Part shown: positions 44,345 to 63,587 of the stretch, in pieces
Layout: each line of letters opens with the position of its first letter
Position numbering within the stretch: the first letter of the stretch is position 1
Source: Chlorella sorokiniana
Lineage: Eukaryota > Chlorophyta > Trebouxiophyceae > Chlorellales > Chlorellaceae
Length of the DNA stretch: 64,000 bases
Reading direction: 5' to 3'
NCBI GenBank assembly: GCA_025917655.1
Contig: CP084620.1
Coordinates: 1,922,001-1,986,000 of the forward strand
Translations under genes and position numbers: made by a program
Notes under the pieces: generated by a model
What the model was told of the DNA's origin: nothing
What the model saw: only the letters and a program-made list of their open reading frames with translations
Database searches by the model: none

Positions 44345-45473
44345 GCCTAAGCAGTCCGCGAGAGTCGCAGCTGTGACATTGGCTACACTAAAGAGTGACG
44401 GGGGCACTACTCGGGTTGGGCACCGGGGTGGCGCAGTCCACGTCCTCCCACGGTGCTTGTTGTGGAGGCCTTGGAAGGGTTTATGTCGGCGCTAGCTCAT
44501 GCTTTGCAGTTGTATTCCACTGCTGGGCAGGCGGTGCCAGAGAAAACCCAAGGATTTCAAGCCAAGGCGCGACGGGCATGGCCCCCTGCCTCTGCCGCCC
44601 TTCGCCCCCGCTATTCTCATGTGTGAAGCTCCTGATCTGCAGGTCGACTGATGGGTGGCCATGGCGTGTGAATCTGCAGCAACCATGAAAGAACGTGCCT
44701 GCAGAGCGGACTGCCCACTGCAATGCCAGCAGCGTGAAGCGGCGCCGGCTGCCCAAGATACACTGCAGCCAACCATGCAATGCAGCGATTTTAGTGTAAC
44801 TGTGCCTTTGTTCAGAATAAAAACTTATGACAAGGTCCTGATCCCATAATCTGCCAGTTGCAAACATAAGGAAACCACGGCTGGCGACCTTCGCACGTTG
44901 CAGCCAGCCAGTAGCCCGGTGCGTGAGCGTTTCCCAGGCTGACGTGACTTGCAGAAATTTTCTGGAGTGTGCGGACAGCTGAATGTGTTTTGGTCAACGA
45001 TGTTGATCACTCAACCCACATGCAGGCATGCAACATGCAGCGTTGACCGGGCAGCGGCACTGCGGCAGTGCTGCCTACGATTACTGAACCGGCAAGGATT
45101 GACATGCATGCGCTGCCATAGACATTTTAGAGACAATTCAAGTCGTTGTAGGGCAATCGGCGTTGGGTTCACCCCAACAGGCAAATTGGGCTCAAAGGCA
45201 AGGTCGGCTGGGTGTTGGGAGTCTCTGCCGGTCTTCTTTAAGGACCCATACCGCGGTTGAATGCAACTGAGTGGCGCATGTTGCGCTCTGATCCCTCGTG
45301 GGCACCAAAAGAATGCAAGCGGCATTCGGCAACGTGACGTCGCCTCGTCCCGGTTCGATGATCAGCGTTGTTTCTTTACGTTCACGTATCATTGTAGGCG
45401 CACTATTATGCTTTGTTAGGGTTTACCAGGAAGCAAAACCCTTGCCGCTGTCCTGCAGACACTCGTTTAGTTT
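44345..45473. other. Gene-free, AT-richer interval, divergent promoters
   Basis: About 1.13 kb between the F-box and transhydrogenase starts. No frame matches a known family on either strand. A T-loop-like GGTTCGATG at 45353 lacks the stems of a tRNA. One or both promoters and leaders should be here. Confidence 0.5.
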
Positions 45474-52950
<7,477 letters not shown>

Positions 52951-53520
52951 GGCAGGCGCAGCCCCGGGCTCGCCATCCACGTTTCTCAGTCTTGAGGAGC
53001 AGCGCCACATTCACCAGCACTGCTAAATGATTCTGCCAGCATGCATCCCACCTTGGTGGAACCCGCCGCCCACGTTTTGATCCCGCTTGTTCCTGTCCCT
53101 GCCAAAAGGAGGGGCGCCCTACTGGGCACTTCCTTTTTGTTGGTTAGGGCGATTATGTCATGACACTTAGCGACAAGAACCCCCAAACACAAGATCCCCC
53201 CCAAATCAAAGCACATCGTGCAACACTCTTGCCCGCCGTTTTTCCCCGCCATTTTCAACCTTTTCTCATGGCGCCAGTGCAACACACGAGGTAATCTCAC
53301 CCCAACATATGATGCTGATGCGATACCTGAGCAAGCCTGCTTGCTGTCCGTTGTCAACACACACTATGCGCGCTACAGTCTCGAAGTGACATGCAAGGAA
53401 TGTAGGCAAGGGAGGCAAAAATGCATGGCGACGGTCGCTGCCAGGAGTAGGTGAATCAGATGGGTGCTGAACTCGTCTGCCGCCCCAGGGCCCCAGCCCA
53501 GGCCTGCATGCCCGGCGGGC
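52951..53520. other. Convergent 3' flank
   Basis: About 570 bases between the transhydrogenase and Msp1 stops. AT-richer than exons; both 3' UTRs expected. No frame or RNA gene seen. Confidence 0.45.
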
Positions 53521-55675
53521 TCAACCCTCCAGCAGCTGCCGCAGCGCAGCCGCCATCAGCCGTGCCGACGTCTCCTCATCCTCTGAACCGTTGTCGCCGC
53601 TGCTGCCTCGCCGCCGCTGCGCAGCGCGGCTGGGCGGCGTGAACTGTTCCAGCACCTTCTCAAAGTCCTGCTTGCACAGCGAACGCAGGTCGGTGACGCG
53701 CTTGCGCTCCTGCAGACGTTGACAGCGGGAAGCAGCGACTGTCAGGTCGCTGTGCACAGGTGCCAAGCCAGCTCCACCCCCTCGGTTGTGCAGCCTGCGC
53801 ATGTTCCCCAGCCCCCAGACACACTCACTCTATCAATTCCTGGATGGGCACCGCTGCCGCCTGGCTGCACAGCTGCACAAGGTCGCTGCCGCTGAAGCCG
53901 TCGGTCTGCTCCGCCAGCCAGCGCAGCGCTGCCCCGTCGGTGCTGGTCCCGGCCCCTCCGCCGCTGCTGCCGTCGCTGCTGGTTGCTGCTGCAGGTGGGA
54001 GGAGCTCAGGATCGATGTACTCGGGCCCTATCTCGCGACCGTGCCGCTGCAGGGTGAGCCGCAGGATGTCCTCCCGTTGTGCTGCATTGGGGAGCTTGAC
54101 CTGAAGGGGGCGGGCGCAGGGGGTGGGGATGAAGAGGGGAAGATTGCGTCAGTCCCGTCTGCAGCCTGGATGCTTGGCAAGCAGGGCTGCAGAAGCATGC
54201 TGCACACAAAAGACATGGGGTGCTGCACGGCGGGTGAAACATGCAGCCGGCCGCGACGCCTCGCCCCTCCCCCTCCCACAAACACCCCTCACCTCGTACT
54301 GCAAGGAGAAGCGGCGCAGTACCGCATCGTCCAGCCTGTCCTTCTTGTTGGTGGCACCCAGCACCAGGATGCTGCTGTTCCCGCTGGTCTCAAATCCCTC
54401 CCACAGCTGGGCAGGGCATGAGGGAGGGAACAAGTGTGTGTGAGTGTGTAGGGGGGGGGGGGGGTGGGGTGTGGGGGGATGCGTCATTTGCGTGGGGCGA
54501 CTGGTTGAGGGTGCGGCGGCGGCATGCGCGCGTGTGCAGGTAAGTGAGAGCGGCTGGACAGCCCCCCACGAAGACATGTTAGGCCGCCAGGGCCCCGCGA
54601 GCACCTGCATGAACTCCGTCTTGATGGCGGTGGTGGCCTCATGCTCCTGGTGGCTGCGCTGCCCCAGCAGCGAGTCCACCTCGTCTGAAGGAGGGGGAGG
54701 GCGGCGGGCGGAGGCTTGCACAGGTGGCAAGGCTCCCTGCCAGTGTTCGGGCGGCGCCGGCGGCTCCCGGCCCCAGCCCATCAGGCCTCCCCCGCGCACA
54801 CACACACCGCCTCCTTGCCCCCACCCCCACCTATGAACAGGATGCAGGGCTGCAGCTTGGCGGCCAGGGACCACACCGCCGCCACCAGCTTGTTTGAGTC
54901 GCCGTACCACTTGGACAGGATGGTGGAGGACTTGAGCAGGATGAAGCAGGCGTTGCACTCGCGCGCCAGGGCCTTGGCCAGCATCGTCTTGCCTGCGGGG
55001 AGGGGGTTCAAGGCAGCTCCAGTCGCGCCTGCTGGGCAGTGCAACCGGGTGCGCTTCCCCTCCGACAGCTCGGGTCGGCATGGCGCCCGGGGAGCCGCAA
55101 GCCTGCCCTCCCAGCCGCGCACCGGTGCCGGGGGCCCGTACAGCAGCACGCCGCGCTTCTGGCGCAGCAGGTTGGAGGCGAAGAGCTCGGGGTGGCGCAT
55201 GGGGGTGATCACGTTGCGCGTGACGTCCTGGATGATGTGATCCAGCCCACCCACGTCGCCCAGGGTCACGTCGATGGCCGCGGGGTTGATCACCGCCTGG
55301 GCCACCACCCACCTGCGTGAAACAGGCGCCATGGGGGAGGGCGCGGGCGGTGGGGAAGGGGCAGGACACGCTGCTGGGCAGGCAGGGAAGGACGCGACGC
55401 AGGGCGGCCGCCGCACAGATGCAGACGGGCGCCGGCGGCCGCTCACATCCTCGTACTGCCCGTCGAGGTTGACGGGTCGGCCCAGCCGTTTGGCCAGCTC
55501 CTTCTTGCGGGCCTTGGCCAGCGCCTTGGCGTTCTTGTTGGGGTCCATCTGCTTCAGGGCCCAGCGCAGGATGAGCCAGGAGCCCAGCATGCTGAGCCCC
55601 AGGTAGCCGACCTGCGGGGGCACAGGCGTCGCCGGCAGCTTGGCACACTTGCCCTGCACCTTGCTTCCCAGACAT
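53521..55675 (-). CDS. MSP1: Outer-membrane AAA ATPase, Msp1/ATAD1 family
   Basis: Msp1/ATAD1 pulls mislocalised tail-anchored proteins out of the mitochondrial outer membrane and peroxisomes. One N-terminal span (VGYLGLSMLGSWLILRWALK) is followed by DPNKNAKALAKARKKELAKR, then INPAAIDVTLGDVGGLDHII, RHPELFASNLLRQKRGVLLY, Walker A (GPPGTGKTMLAKALARE, with one base missing as written), ILLKSSTILSKWYGDSNKLV, Walker B (ILFIDEVDSLLGQRS across an exon border), HEATTAIKTEFMQLWEGF, sensor ILVLGATNKKDRLDDAVLRR, LPNAAQREDILRLTLQRHGR, EQTDGFSGSDLVQLCSQAAA and a Ser/Glu-rich end at 53521. The KWYGDS...A-x-KLQP and GATN-x-x-x-LD-x-A-x-LRR patterns are those of Msp1. An insert rich in Ser/Gly precedes the last helical domain. 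The start at 55675 (MSGKQG) is tentative, because the join to the membrane span needs a very short intron or a frame slip. Confidence 0.9.
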
Positions 55676-56280
55676 CTGCTGGGTTATTTGTAGGACATAA
55701 TTGCAGACGACCAACTCAGCTCATTATTTCTGTTGGCCAGGGCGGGGCAGCAGCCAACACCCCCACCCGTTGGTTACCCCCGCCCGCCCATTACCCACCA
55801 CCAGGCCCGCAGCACTCTCGACGGAGCATCGCAGCCGCTCCAACGTTCCAGCTATAAACTCCGAATCAATAAGCAGCCTAGGGAGGCTCAGCCTGCCTCA
55901 TCCGCGTCTCACCTCTATGATTGTCTGCCTATGGGTCACAGCCTCCCTCCCCATCTTTGAAGCTCCGCTGCTTAGAGAATCAGTCACTGCCTGCCACCAA
56001 CGAGACATTAAGCGCGGGGCGCCAGTTGAGCCTTGCCGTAAATCACGCGTTGCAGTCTTTTGGCCTTGCAAGGTTCGGTCACAATGCAGGGGCCTTGATT
56101 CGAGACTTTCCATGCTGTCTTGCGACGGGAGCAGGGCCGCACAGAGCACACCCATGGGGTACTCCTGCCACCTAGGCAACACTTCCTTCCTCTGGCTGCT
56201 TTGCCCGTGACCCGCATTGGTAGCTATGACATTGTCAGGAGGGAGGCTAACGGATTTGGAAGATGGGCGCACAAGCCAGC
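55676..56280. other. Intergenic between two minus-strand genes
   Basis: About 600 bases with the Msp1 promoter side and the 3' flank of the WDR63-like gene. No frame or RNA gene recognised. Confidence 0.45.
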
Positions 56281-58916
56281 CTAGGCCACGCGACCATCCG
56301 CTGCCGCTGTACCTGCCCCCAACAACTTGGCCCGCCAATATGCCTCAAAGGCCAGGTACTTCTCTTCCGGGCTGAGCTCCTGCTCAACCTCTTCTTTGGG
56401 CTGTTTAGAGGCTGCTGCCTGAGCTTCTTGCTGCTGTCGCCTTGCGGCCCGTTGCGCAGCCTCTTTTTCTGCCTTGGCTGCCTCCGCCGCCGCCTTCTCC
56501 TCTGCCAACCTGTCAGCATCTCGTTGTGCCAAGACCGCTAAGAGGTCCTCTTCCTCCTGAAGCAGCGCTAGCATGGCCTTCACCTCCGCTCGACCACGTC
56601 GGCGCAGCGGTCGCGGCAGCTCCAGCATGCGCAGCGTGCCGCTGGCATCCCCGACCGCCAGCAGCTGCTGCGCCCTGCTGGAGTCTGCTGGCGGCGGCGA
56701 GACAGCCAGGGAGGTGATGCAGCAGGGAGCCACCGGAACGAGTAGAGCTGCCTGGTGGGTGCAATCCAGCAGATCCCACACCTCCAGCCGCCCATCGTGG
56801 CGACCCAGGATGATGGTGCCTGCAGTGCGGATGTCGCCAGGCATGATGAGCTCGCCCCACCAATCAGCAGGGTGAAATGGCTCCCACACCCAGTGCCCCA
56901 GCCCGCACCTGGCTTGCTTGGGCTCCAGCAGCCGCATGTGTACAGAGAATCCGAGAAAGGGCTCTCATAGAGCGGAAGACACGCCTCCCTGTTTGCTGTC
57001 GCCCGAGGGGTGGCGCCCGCACCGCCCCTGGGAGTCGAAGTGGCACTGGCGCTGGCACTGTCACTGCCTTCCCTTGCGGTGGCAAGGCGCCACAGCACGA
57101 AGCCGCTATGCCCCACAGCCAGCAGCAGGTCACTGAAGAAGGGGCTGAAGGCCAGCGCACAGATGCGGCCCATGTGACCGGCCACCTGCTGCACCGTGTT
57201 GTGGGACCACTCGACGGTGCCCTGCGGGGGCATGCGGGGAAGCAACATGCGGCTGGAGCAGCGCGGGGTTGCAGTGGCTTCATGAAGTGGCATCCACTGA
57301 TCAAGCAAGGGTTGCAAGCCAGCTGTCGTCCTGGGCCCAGATTCCCGCCATGTGCCAGCTGCCGCACCTTGCGCTCTGAGCACACGGTCGAGGCGTTGAT
57401 GAGCACAAACTCCCCCTCTAGGCCGCCCAGGACGAAGCTGCCAGGGCCGCGGCGTGCATCAACGCAGAAGCGGGTTGCCAGCAGCAGCTGCTTGGTGCTG
57501 GCGGCTGCTGCCATGCTGAGCGCCGGCTTCCAGTCTGGCTGCTCGTCCTCTGCAAGGAGCACCGCCTGTGTTACCTTCGTGCTACATTCGAGCATTCCAG
57601 ACAGCTCGGAGCAGCTGGATTGTGAGGATGCATCTGCTGCCGGCTCACCTTTCAAGGCTGCCTTGCGCTGCCGCAGGGTGATCCGCATGTCCCACAGCAG
57701 CAGGCTGCCATCCACAGCTGTCGTGGCAAACACAGTGCATGCATCCGCCGCAGCAGGGTTCTCTAAACCGCTTGCACTTGAGTCCAGCTTTCCATCCCTG
57801 CCCACAGCCAGGCCAGGCAGCCACTGCAGGTCTGTGACGCCCGCCTGGTGGCTGGCCTCTGGCAGCGACACGTGCGTGGGCAGCCATGCAGTCGCCCTGC
57901 GAGCACCATCCTGTCCATCACTGTCTGCTGTCAAGCATGCACGGCCATGCGGGTCACCAGGCCTCCCTGGAATCCCCTGCAAGGCTGCAGTGGCTGAAAA
58001 ACGGCAGACGACTGCCCCCTGACAGCCCAGCCCCTTCTGTTGCTTGCTGCTGTGGCTGTTCCAAATTGAAAAGCGCTACTTGGCCGGTGATAAGGCCCGC
58101 TGCTACCCAGTGCGGCTGGTAGGGATGGAATGCAAAGGTTAGCACCTCTGCAGGCGCTTGCAGCACCGCCTCTGGGTGAATGGCATCTGCCTGGTTCCAG
58201 ATCATGATGCAGCCGGTTGGTGGATGGCGCAGGTACTGGGCAATGCTGGTGGGGGCTGCACCGAGGGATTGCAAGGATGGTCTGGCAGGCCTGGCGGCAG
58301 CCGTGCTGGCTCCACCCCGGGCCTTCTCTGCGCTGGGCGGCATCGGTGGGAAAATGCATGTAATGCCTACAACCCCACGGCGGCTGGGATGCCACTGCGC
58401 CGATGCCACAACCTTGTTCTTGCTGAGAACTAGGTCAGAAAAGCTGTGGTGCTCAACAAGCCCAGCTGCCTGGGAGCGGCCTAAGGCGTGCCCCGATGGG
58501 CCCTCGCCAGCATCCTCATCCACCAGCCCCGCCAAATCATCAGCCAGCACGTCCAAAAGCTCGTTCTGCTGCATGGCCTCCTCGCAAAGCGGCGTGGCTT
58601 GGAGGAGGAAGGTGGCCAGCTGCGGGTCCTGGGCCTGGCGTGCAAGTTGATGGGCGTCGGAGCCAGGCGGCTCGCACTGCACGGCCACATCAACATACAC
58701 GCAGGTTTGCGCCTCTGCACAAACTGTCTCGCCCTTAACAGCTGGCCCAGATAAGACGGCTGATAGCGTGTCAGGAAACGGCAACATCTGTGAGAGCGGG
58801 TTGCTCAGGACTGGGTTCTGCTGCCCTGCAGCATGGCCTTCGTCCTGACCACCGCTGGGCGTGGCCGCTAGGCTGCCTGCAGTGTTTGGCTCGTTCATCG
58901 CTTGCTGTTGGTTCAT
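56281..58916 (-). CDS. WDR63: Axonemal dynein intermediate chain, WDR63/IC140 type
   Basis: WDR63 (IC140 in Chlamydomonas) is a WD40 intermediate chain of inner-arm dynein I1/f. The start at 58916 gives MNQQQAMNEPNTAGSLAATP. Diagnostic text follows: VDVAVQCEPPGSD, FSDLVLSKNKVVASAQWHPS, RRGVVGITCIFPP, GCIMIWNQADAIHPEAVLQA, APAEVLTFAFHPYQPHWVAA and GLITGQVALFNLE. The second half continues with VTDLQWLPGL, CTVFATTAVDGSLLLWDMRI, FVLGGLEGEFVLI, VAGHMGRICALAFSPFFSDL, LLAVGHSGFVLWRL, AGTIILGRHDGRLEVWDLLD and LLAVGDASGTLRMLELP, then a charged helix (AEEKAAAEAAKAEKEAAQRA) and EEKYLAFEAYWRAKL near the end at 56281. The IMIWN-x-x-D-x-IHPE-x-VL-x-AP block points to WDR63 rather than outer-arm chains. Five or so long exons with few frame slips. 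Confidence 0.82.
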
Positions 58917-59293
58917 CTACCGGAAATGGATGTTTGCAGTTGTTTGAAGGCTCGCAGCGCCGGGTTTATGCTAGACAGCAAGTGGGTCAACCGATGAGCT
59001 CCGCGTCCGCTCGCTGCGGGCGAATCGTAATGTGTTTGAGTGCTGCAAGTGAAGCGCTGGCTTCCTGGCGATTTGCACTTCATGGTGCGAGGAGCAGGTC
59101 ATTGAACGAAATTGTCCCAGGCTTTGGAGCCTCCCCTGTAGGGCCCCCTTCCGCATCGCTAGGCCTCTTCGAGTAACGGGTCTGAGGAGCACACCACCGT
59201 AAGTGCAGCGCAGGGCCCCGCTTGGCATTGCTCGTGCTGCGCTGTGCAAAGAGCCGCCGTCTGAGCCCTGCTCCTTCCCTTTCCCACCTGCAG
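58917..59293. promoter_or_regulatory. Compact divergent promoter region, WDR63 and eL24
   Basis: About 380 bases separate the two start codons, so this holds both promoters and leaders. A C/T-rich tract (about 59265-59292) directly precedes the eL24 ATG, as is common for ribosomal-protein transcripts in some eukaryotes. No TATA box recognised. Confidence 0.4.
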
Positions 59294-60784
59294 ATGGTGC
59301 TGAAGTGAGTTTGGTTGGCGGGGTTGGGGAGCCGCTGTGGGCGGATGCACGCCTGCCACATGCAGCTGCCAGCCGAAGCCAGGCTGCGTTTGGGCGCGCA
59401 ACAGCGATACAAAGCTCGACAGAAGCGCAGCGCCGCTGGGAGGACGCCAGGGCACGCCCCGCCGTGGGCGCCCGGGCTACTGCTGGTGCCCTCGCCGCGG
59501 GGCTTGTTGCTGCGTGGCTCTACAAGTTGCTTGTTATGTCTTGCAGGACCCAGACTTGCCGCTTCAGCGGCCTGAGGATCTACCCTGGCAAGGGTGTGCT
59601 CTTCATCCGTGTTGATGGCCAGGTGCGCAGGGGACAGGTTTATGCGCACGTGCGGCATTGGAGCACCCACAGCTTAAAAGCATATGCAGCTGCTGTGTTT
59701 TAGCTGTGGGGCAGCAGCTGCTGGACGAAACCGTTGACCCACACACATAATATTGTTGGAACAATGCTGTTTTCATTGTTGTTGGGGCTCATGTATGCGG
59801 CGCGCCAGCTCACCGGTGCTCCCCGCCTGGTTCCCTCCTGTGCAGCAATTCCTGTTCCTGAAGCAGAAGTGCCGCTCGCTGTTCATCCAGCGCAAGAGGC
59901 CCGCCAAGCTTGCGTGGACCACCCTGTACCGCAAGCAGCACCGCAAGGTCCGACTTGCAGCCTGGGGGCGAACATAATCAGTCGGCTTGCGGCTGGTGTC
60001 AGGATGCAGTGTCAGCATGTGACATTCAGGGAGGCAGCGGCAGCAAGTGGCAGCCTGCCGCTGAACGAGCAGCATGGGCAAGGTGGCAATGACAGCTACT
60101 GCGTTGCACAGTGGGCGATGTCGGCGAGGCAGCAGACCCGCGCGACCCACAGCGCAGTCGGTTGAGCAAGCCGCAATGCAGCAAGCTGTGAGGCAGCCCA
60201 GTTGGCATCCGTCGGTGTTTCAACAGCACGCCCTCACCGATGCATCTCTGCTGGCCCTTGGGTGCTTGTGCAGGACCAGGAGGCCCAGGTTGCCCGCAAG
60301 AAGCGCCGCAACGTGACCAAGGCGGCGACCCGCTCCGTGGCGGGCGCCTCCCTGGAGGTCATCCAGAAGAAGAAGACCGAGAAGCCGGAGGCCCGCAAGG
60401 CCTCCCGCGAGGCGGCGCTGCGGTGAGCCCGCTCGCCGTTACGACACTGCAATGCCCCGTCGCCCCGGGGCCATGCTCGGTTTCATCATCAGCGCCTGCA
60501 GCACCACATGTGGACCTATGCCACTTGCGCCAAGCCAGCCTTGGTTCCCTTGCCCAGCTGGTGTGTGGCTGCAGGCCTACGCTTGTGCAGCACTGGCTGT
60601 GACTCTTGTCGCCCTGCCCTCGTTCCCCGGCCCGTCTGCTTGCAGCGAGATCAAGGAGCGCACCAAGAAGGCCAAGGCCGACAAGCAGCAGCAGAAGCTG
60701 CAGGCCAAGGCGGCGGGCGGCAAGGCTGTTAAGAACATGCCCAAGGGCGCGGGCAAGGCTGCCGCGAAGTCCACTGGTCGCTAA
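59294..60784 (+). CDS. RPL24: 60S ribosomal protein eL24
   Basis: Structural protein of the large cytosolic ribosomal subunit. Five exons: a tiny first exon (59294-59304, MVLK split by the intron), then [20 protein letters not shown] with [25 protein letters not shown] with [33 protein letters not shown] with [17 protein letters not shown], and the last exon [20 protein letters not shown] ending AAKSTGR. The C-x-F-SG-x-x-IYPG-x-G start, TTLYR-x-QH-x-K and RRNVT-x-x-x-RS-x-x-GASL-E-x-I-x-KK are those of eL24. Length of about 155 residues is usual. No frame errors seen. A TGTAA signal lies 85 bases downstream. Confidence 0.96.
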
Positions 60785-61110
60785 GCGCAGCAGCACTCGC
60801 AGCAGCTAGGACGATGCAGATGCAGCGCTACCTCACCCGGCTCATGACAGAACAGTCGGTGCTGCGCATGTAATGCACTCGATGCAGCCTCCTGTCCAGC
60901 AAAACTGTGACGCAGGGCAAGGTGGATGTTCCGCCGTCGCCGTATAGTATGATGCAGGAAGTGGGGGCCACGGAGGCCAAGGAGCCCTCGAGCACTCTTG
61001 TCAGCGGATGTACATGCAGGCTGTACACCTGGGGTGCTCGCCAGCGGCACTGTGCCGTGTCACAGTTTTATCTCGACGCGTGCCGCACATTGCCTGTTGG
61101 TAGCGCCAGA
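60785..61110. other. Intergenic between eL24 and ubiquilin
   Basis: About 325 bases holding the eL24 3' UTR and the ubiquilin promoter. CGTATAGTATG at 60940 is a weak TATA-like candidate. Confidence 0.35.
60869..60873 (+). other. TGTAA polyadenylation signal of eL24
   Basis: TGTAA 85 bases after the eL24 stop, a typical green-algal distance. Confidence 0.55.
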
Positions 61111-63587
61111 ATGCCTCTTACAGTAAAGATAAAGCAAGTGACTGGAGAAGCCACCTTCCCGGTGGAATGCGAGCCGTCGAGCACCATCGCTGAGCTGAAG
61201 GAGCTTGTAGGGCAGCACGTAAATGCCGAGGCCTCCGCGATCAAGCTAATTTACAAGGGACAGATCCTGAAAGACCCACAGACGGTGGATTCGTATGGTG
61301 AGGAGCCGCCAAACACTTTGGAGGGGCTTCCAAGGGGACATCGGCCCCTGGAGCCTGCACGGCTGGTGCTCGAGAAGGACCCAACATGTCACACCGTGAT
61401 CGAGGCTCCTTCTCCCCGTCTTTCGTGTCTGCAGGCATTCAGCAGGATTATGTGCTGCATATGGTCAAGCAAAGGGGCCAAACATCGGCCACGAGGTGGG
61501 AAAGCCTGCGTTGGCGTCGCAGGCGTGGCGGCGGCCCCCGAACCCTTGGTTCAGGGTACATCACACAATTCATGCCCCCTGCACAAGTCAGTTCCCGTTC
61601 ACGTTTCGTGCAGATCATCAGCCGGCACTGGAACAAGTGCTGGTGCTTCACCCAGCAGCGGTGGCGGCCCCTCCCCTGCACAGCCAGCAGACCCGCTTGC
61701 GCAGGCCATGGGTGGCCTGAACTTTGGTGGTGGCGGCAGCCAGGCAGACATGATGCAGCAGATGCTGCAGTCGCCCATGACGCAGGTGGGAAGGGCAGGC
61801 AGCATGCTTTGAGAGACATGCCCTCTGCCTGTTGTTTCGCCGTCGTTTGAAAGCAGCACCGGTCTGTGACAGTGGTCTGGCGTTGCCTTGCCCCTCCCTC
61901 CCCGAACCGCAGGCGCTGCTGCGCAATCCGGAGCTGCTACGCAGCATGCTGCAGGCCAACCCTGCTGTGCGGCAGATGATGGAGTCCAACCCCGAGGTGG
62001 GGCGCATGCTGTCCGACCCCGACACCCTGCGCCAGATGAGCGCCGTGATGAGCAACCCGGTGAGCCGGGCGTGTGGGGGGGCGCGGGGGGGCGCGCGCGC
62101 AGGCAGGGCAGCTGTGATGGATGAGGGTGCTTCATCCTGGAAAAGCAGAGTGGGCCCTGCGTTGAACGAGCCTCGAGCCAGCACCTGTTAACATCACTCT
62201 TCCTGCCCCGATCACCCATCTGTCCTCGCTTCTGACTGTGCGCTGCAGGCTCTGATGCGTGAGCAGATCCGCAACATGGACCGCGCAATGAGCAACATCG
62301 AGAGCATGCCGGGCGGGTTCAACGCGCTGCGCCAGTTCCACGACTCCATGCAGCCGCTGGAGGAGGCCGCCAGCGAGGCCCCCGCCCGGACAACCCCTTT
62401 GCCGCGCTGTTCCAGCCAGGAGGCGGCGGCGCCGGCACCGGCAGCGGCGGCGCGGCCCAGCAGCCAGCGGGCGCCCCCAATGAGGCGCCACTGCCCAATC
62501 CCTGGGCCGCGCCCAGCGGGGGGCGGCGGTGGTGTGGCAGGCGGCGCAGCGGGCATGGGCGGCCTTGGGGGAGTAGACCCTGGGGCCATGCAGCAGGTGC
62601 GCTGCGCTTGCTTCATCGACGGACCGACGTCATACTCGTCAATGCATCGCTGAGCTGTCCCGGACTATCTGGGCTGGCCCTTCAGGTCTTGAGCACCCCC
62701 CGCCCCTGTTCAGCTCATGGACAACCCGGAGATGCAGTCGGCGGTGCGGCAGATGATGGCGGACCCGGCCATGCAGCAGCTCATGCAGCAGCAGATGTCG
62801 AGCCTGCTGTCCACGCCGGAGGGCCAGGCCCAGGTGACGGCGATGCTGGAGAGCAACCCGATGTACCAGAGGTGAGCAGGGGCGGTGCGCGGGGCGGGGC
62901 TGCCATCCAGGCCGGTCCTGGCCCCTCGAGCCCGCATGTCCCCCCCCCACACACACCGTCGCATGCCAGCTGCTGGGAGGCTCTGCTTGCAGTTGTGCGG
63001 GTGCATGGCGCCTGCGGGCTGAGGCTGGCGTGGCCCCCGTTGCTGCCGCTGCGTGCAGCGCCGCCGCGGCCAACCCGGTGCTGGCTGAGCAGATGCGGTC
63101 GATGCTGGCTGACCCTCAGCGCCTGAGGGCCATGATGGACCCGCGCACGCAGCAGGCGATGCAGCAGATGGTGCAGGTGGGGGCGGGTTCTGGGGATGAA
63201 GCCAGGCATGTGTGCAGGGAAGCCCGGTTGGCGAGGGGGAGCCTCAGCGGCTGCCCCTCTCCTCTGCAGGCCATGCAAGAGCTGCAGAGCACCGGCCTGT
63301 TCCCTGGCCTGCCCGGGGGCATGGGCAGCGCACCCAGCGGCGGCGGGCCTCTCGGCGGCGCTGCCATGCCCGACATGGGGGCGCTCATGGGCATGCTGGG
63401 CGGTGGTGGGCTGGGCGGGCTGGGAGGCGCGCCGCCGCCGCCTGCCAACCCGGAGGAGGCGTACGCGTCTCAGCTGGCCCAGCTGCAGGAGATGGGCTTC
63501 TACGACAGGGAGGCCAACCTGCGGGCGCTGCTGGCGGCGGGTGGGAACGTCAACGCCGCTGTGGAGCGCTTGCTGTCCTCGATGTGA
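61111..63587 (+). CDS. DSK2: Ubiquilin (DSK2-type shuttle factor)
   Basis: Ubiquilins carry ubiquitylated and membrane-protein clients to the proteasome. Exon 1 has an N-terminal ubiquitin-like domain: [58 protein letters not shown], then [15 protein letters not shown] Gly/Ser linker leads to STI1-like repeats: [73 protein letters not shown], then [20 protein letters not shown] and [20 protein letters not shown]. The C-terminal UBA domain reads [40 protein letters not shown], then M at 63587. Order UBL, STI1, UBA is that of the family. [11 protein letters not shown] is in a shifted frame because one C seems missing at 62385-62387. About eight introns. Confidence 0.94.

Noticed and set aside
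45345-45370. GGTTCGATG, like a tRNA T-loop
   Set aside because: Stem bases on either side do not pair and no upstream cloverleaf is present.
44400-45470. Possible extra gene between the F-box and transhydrogenase genes
   Set aside because: Short frames on both strands show no family motif or convincing exon chain.
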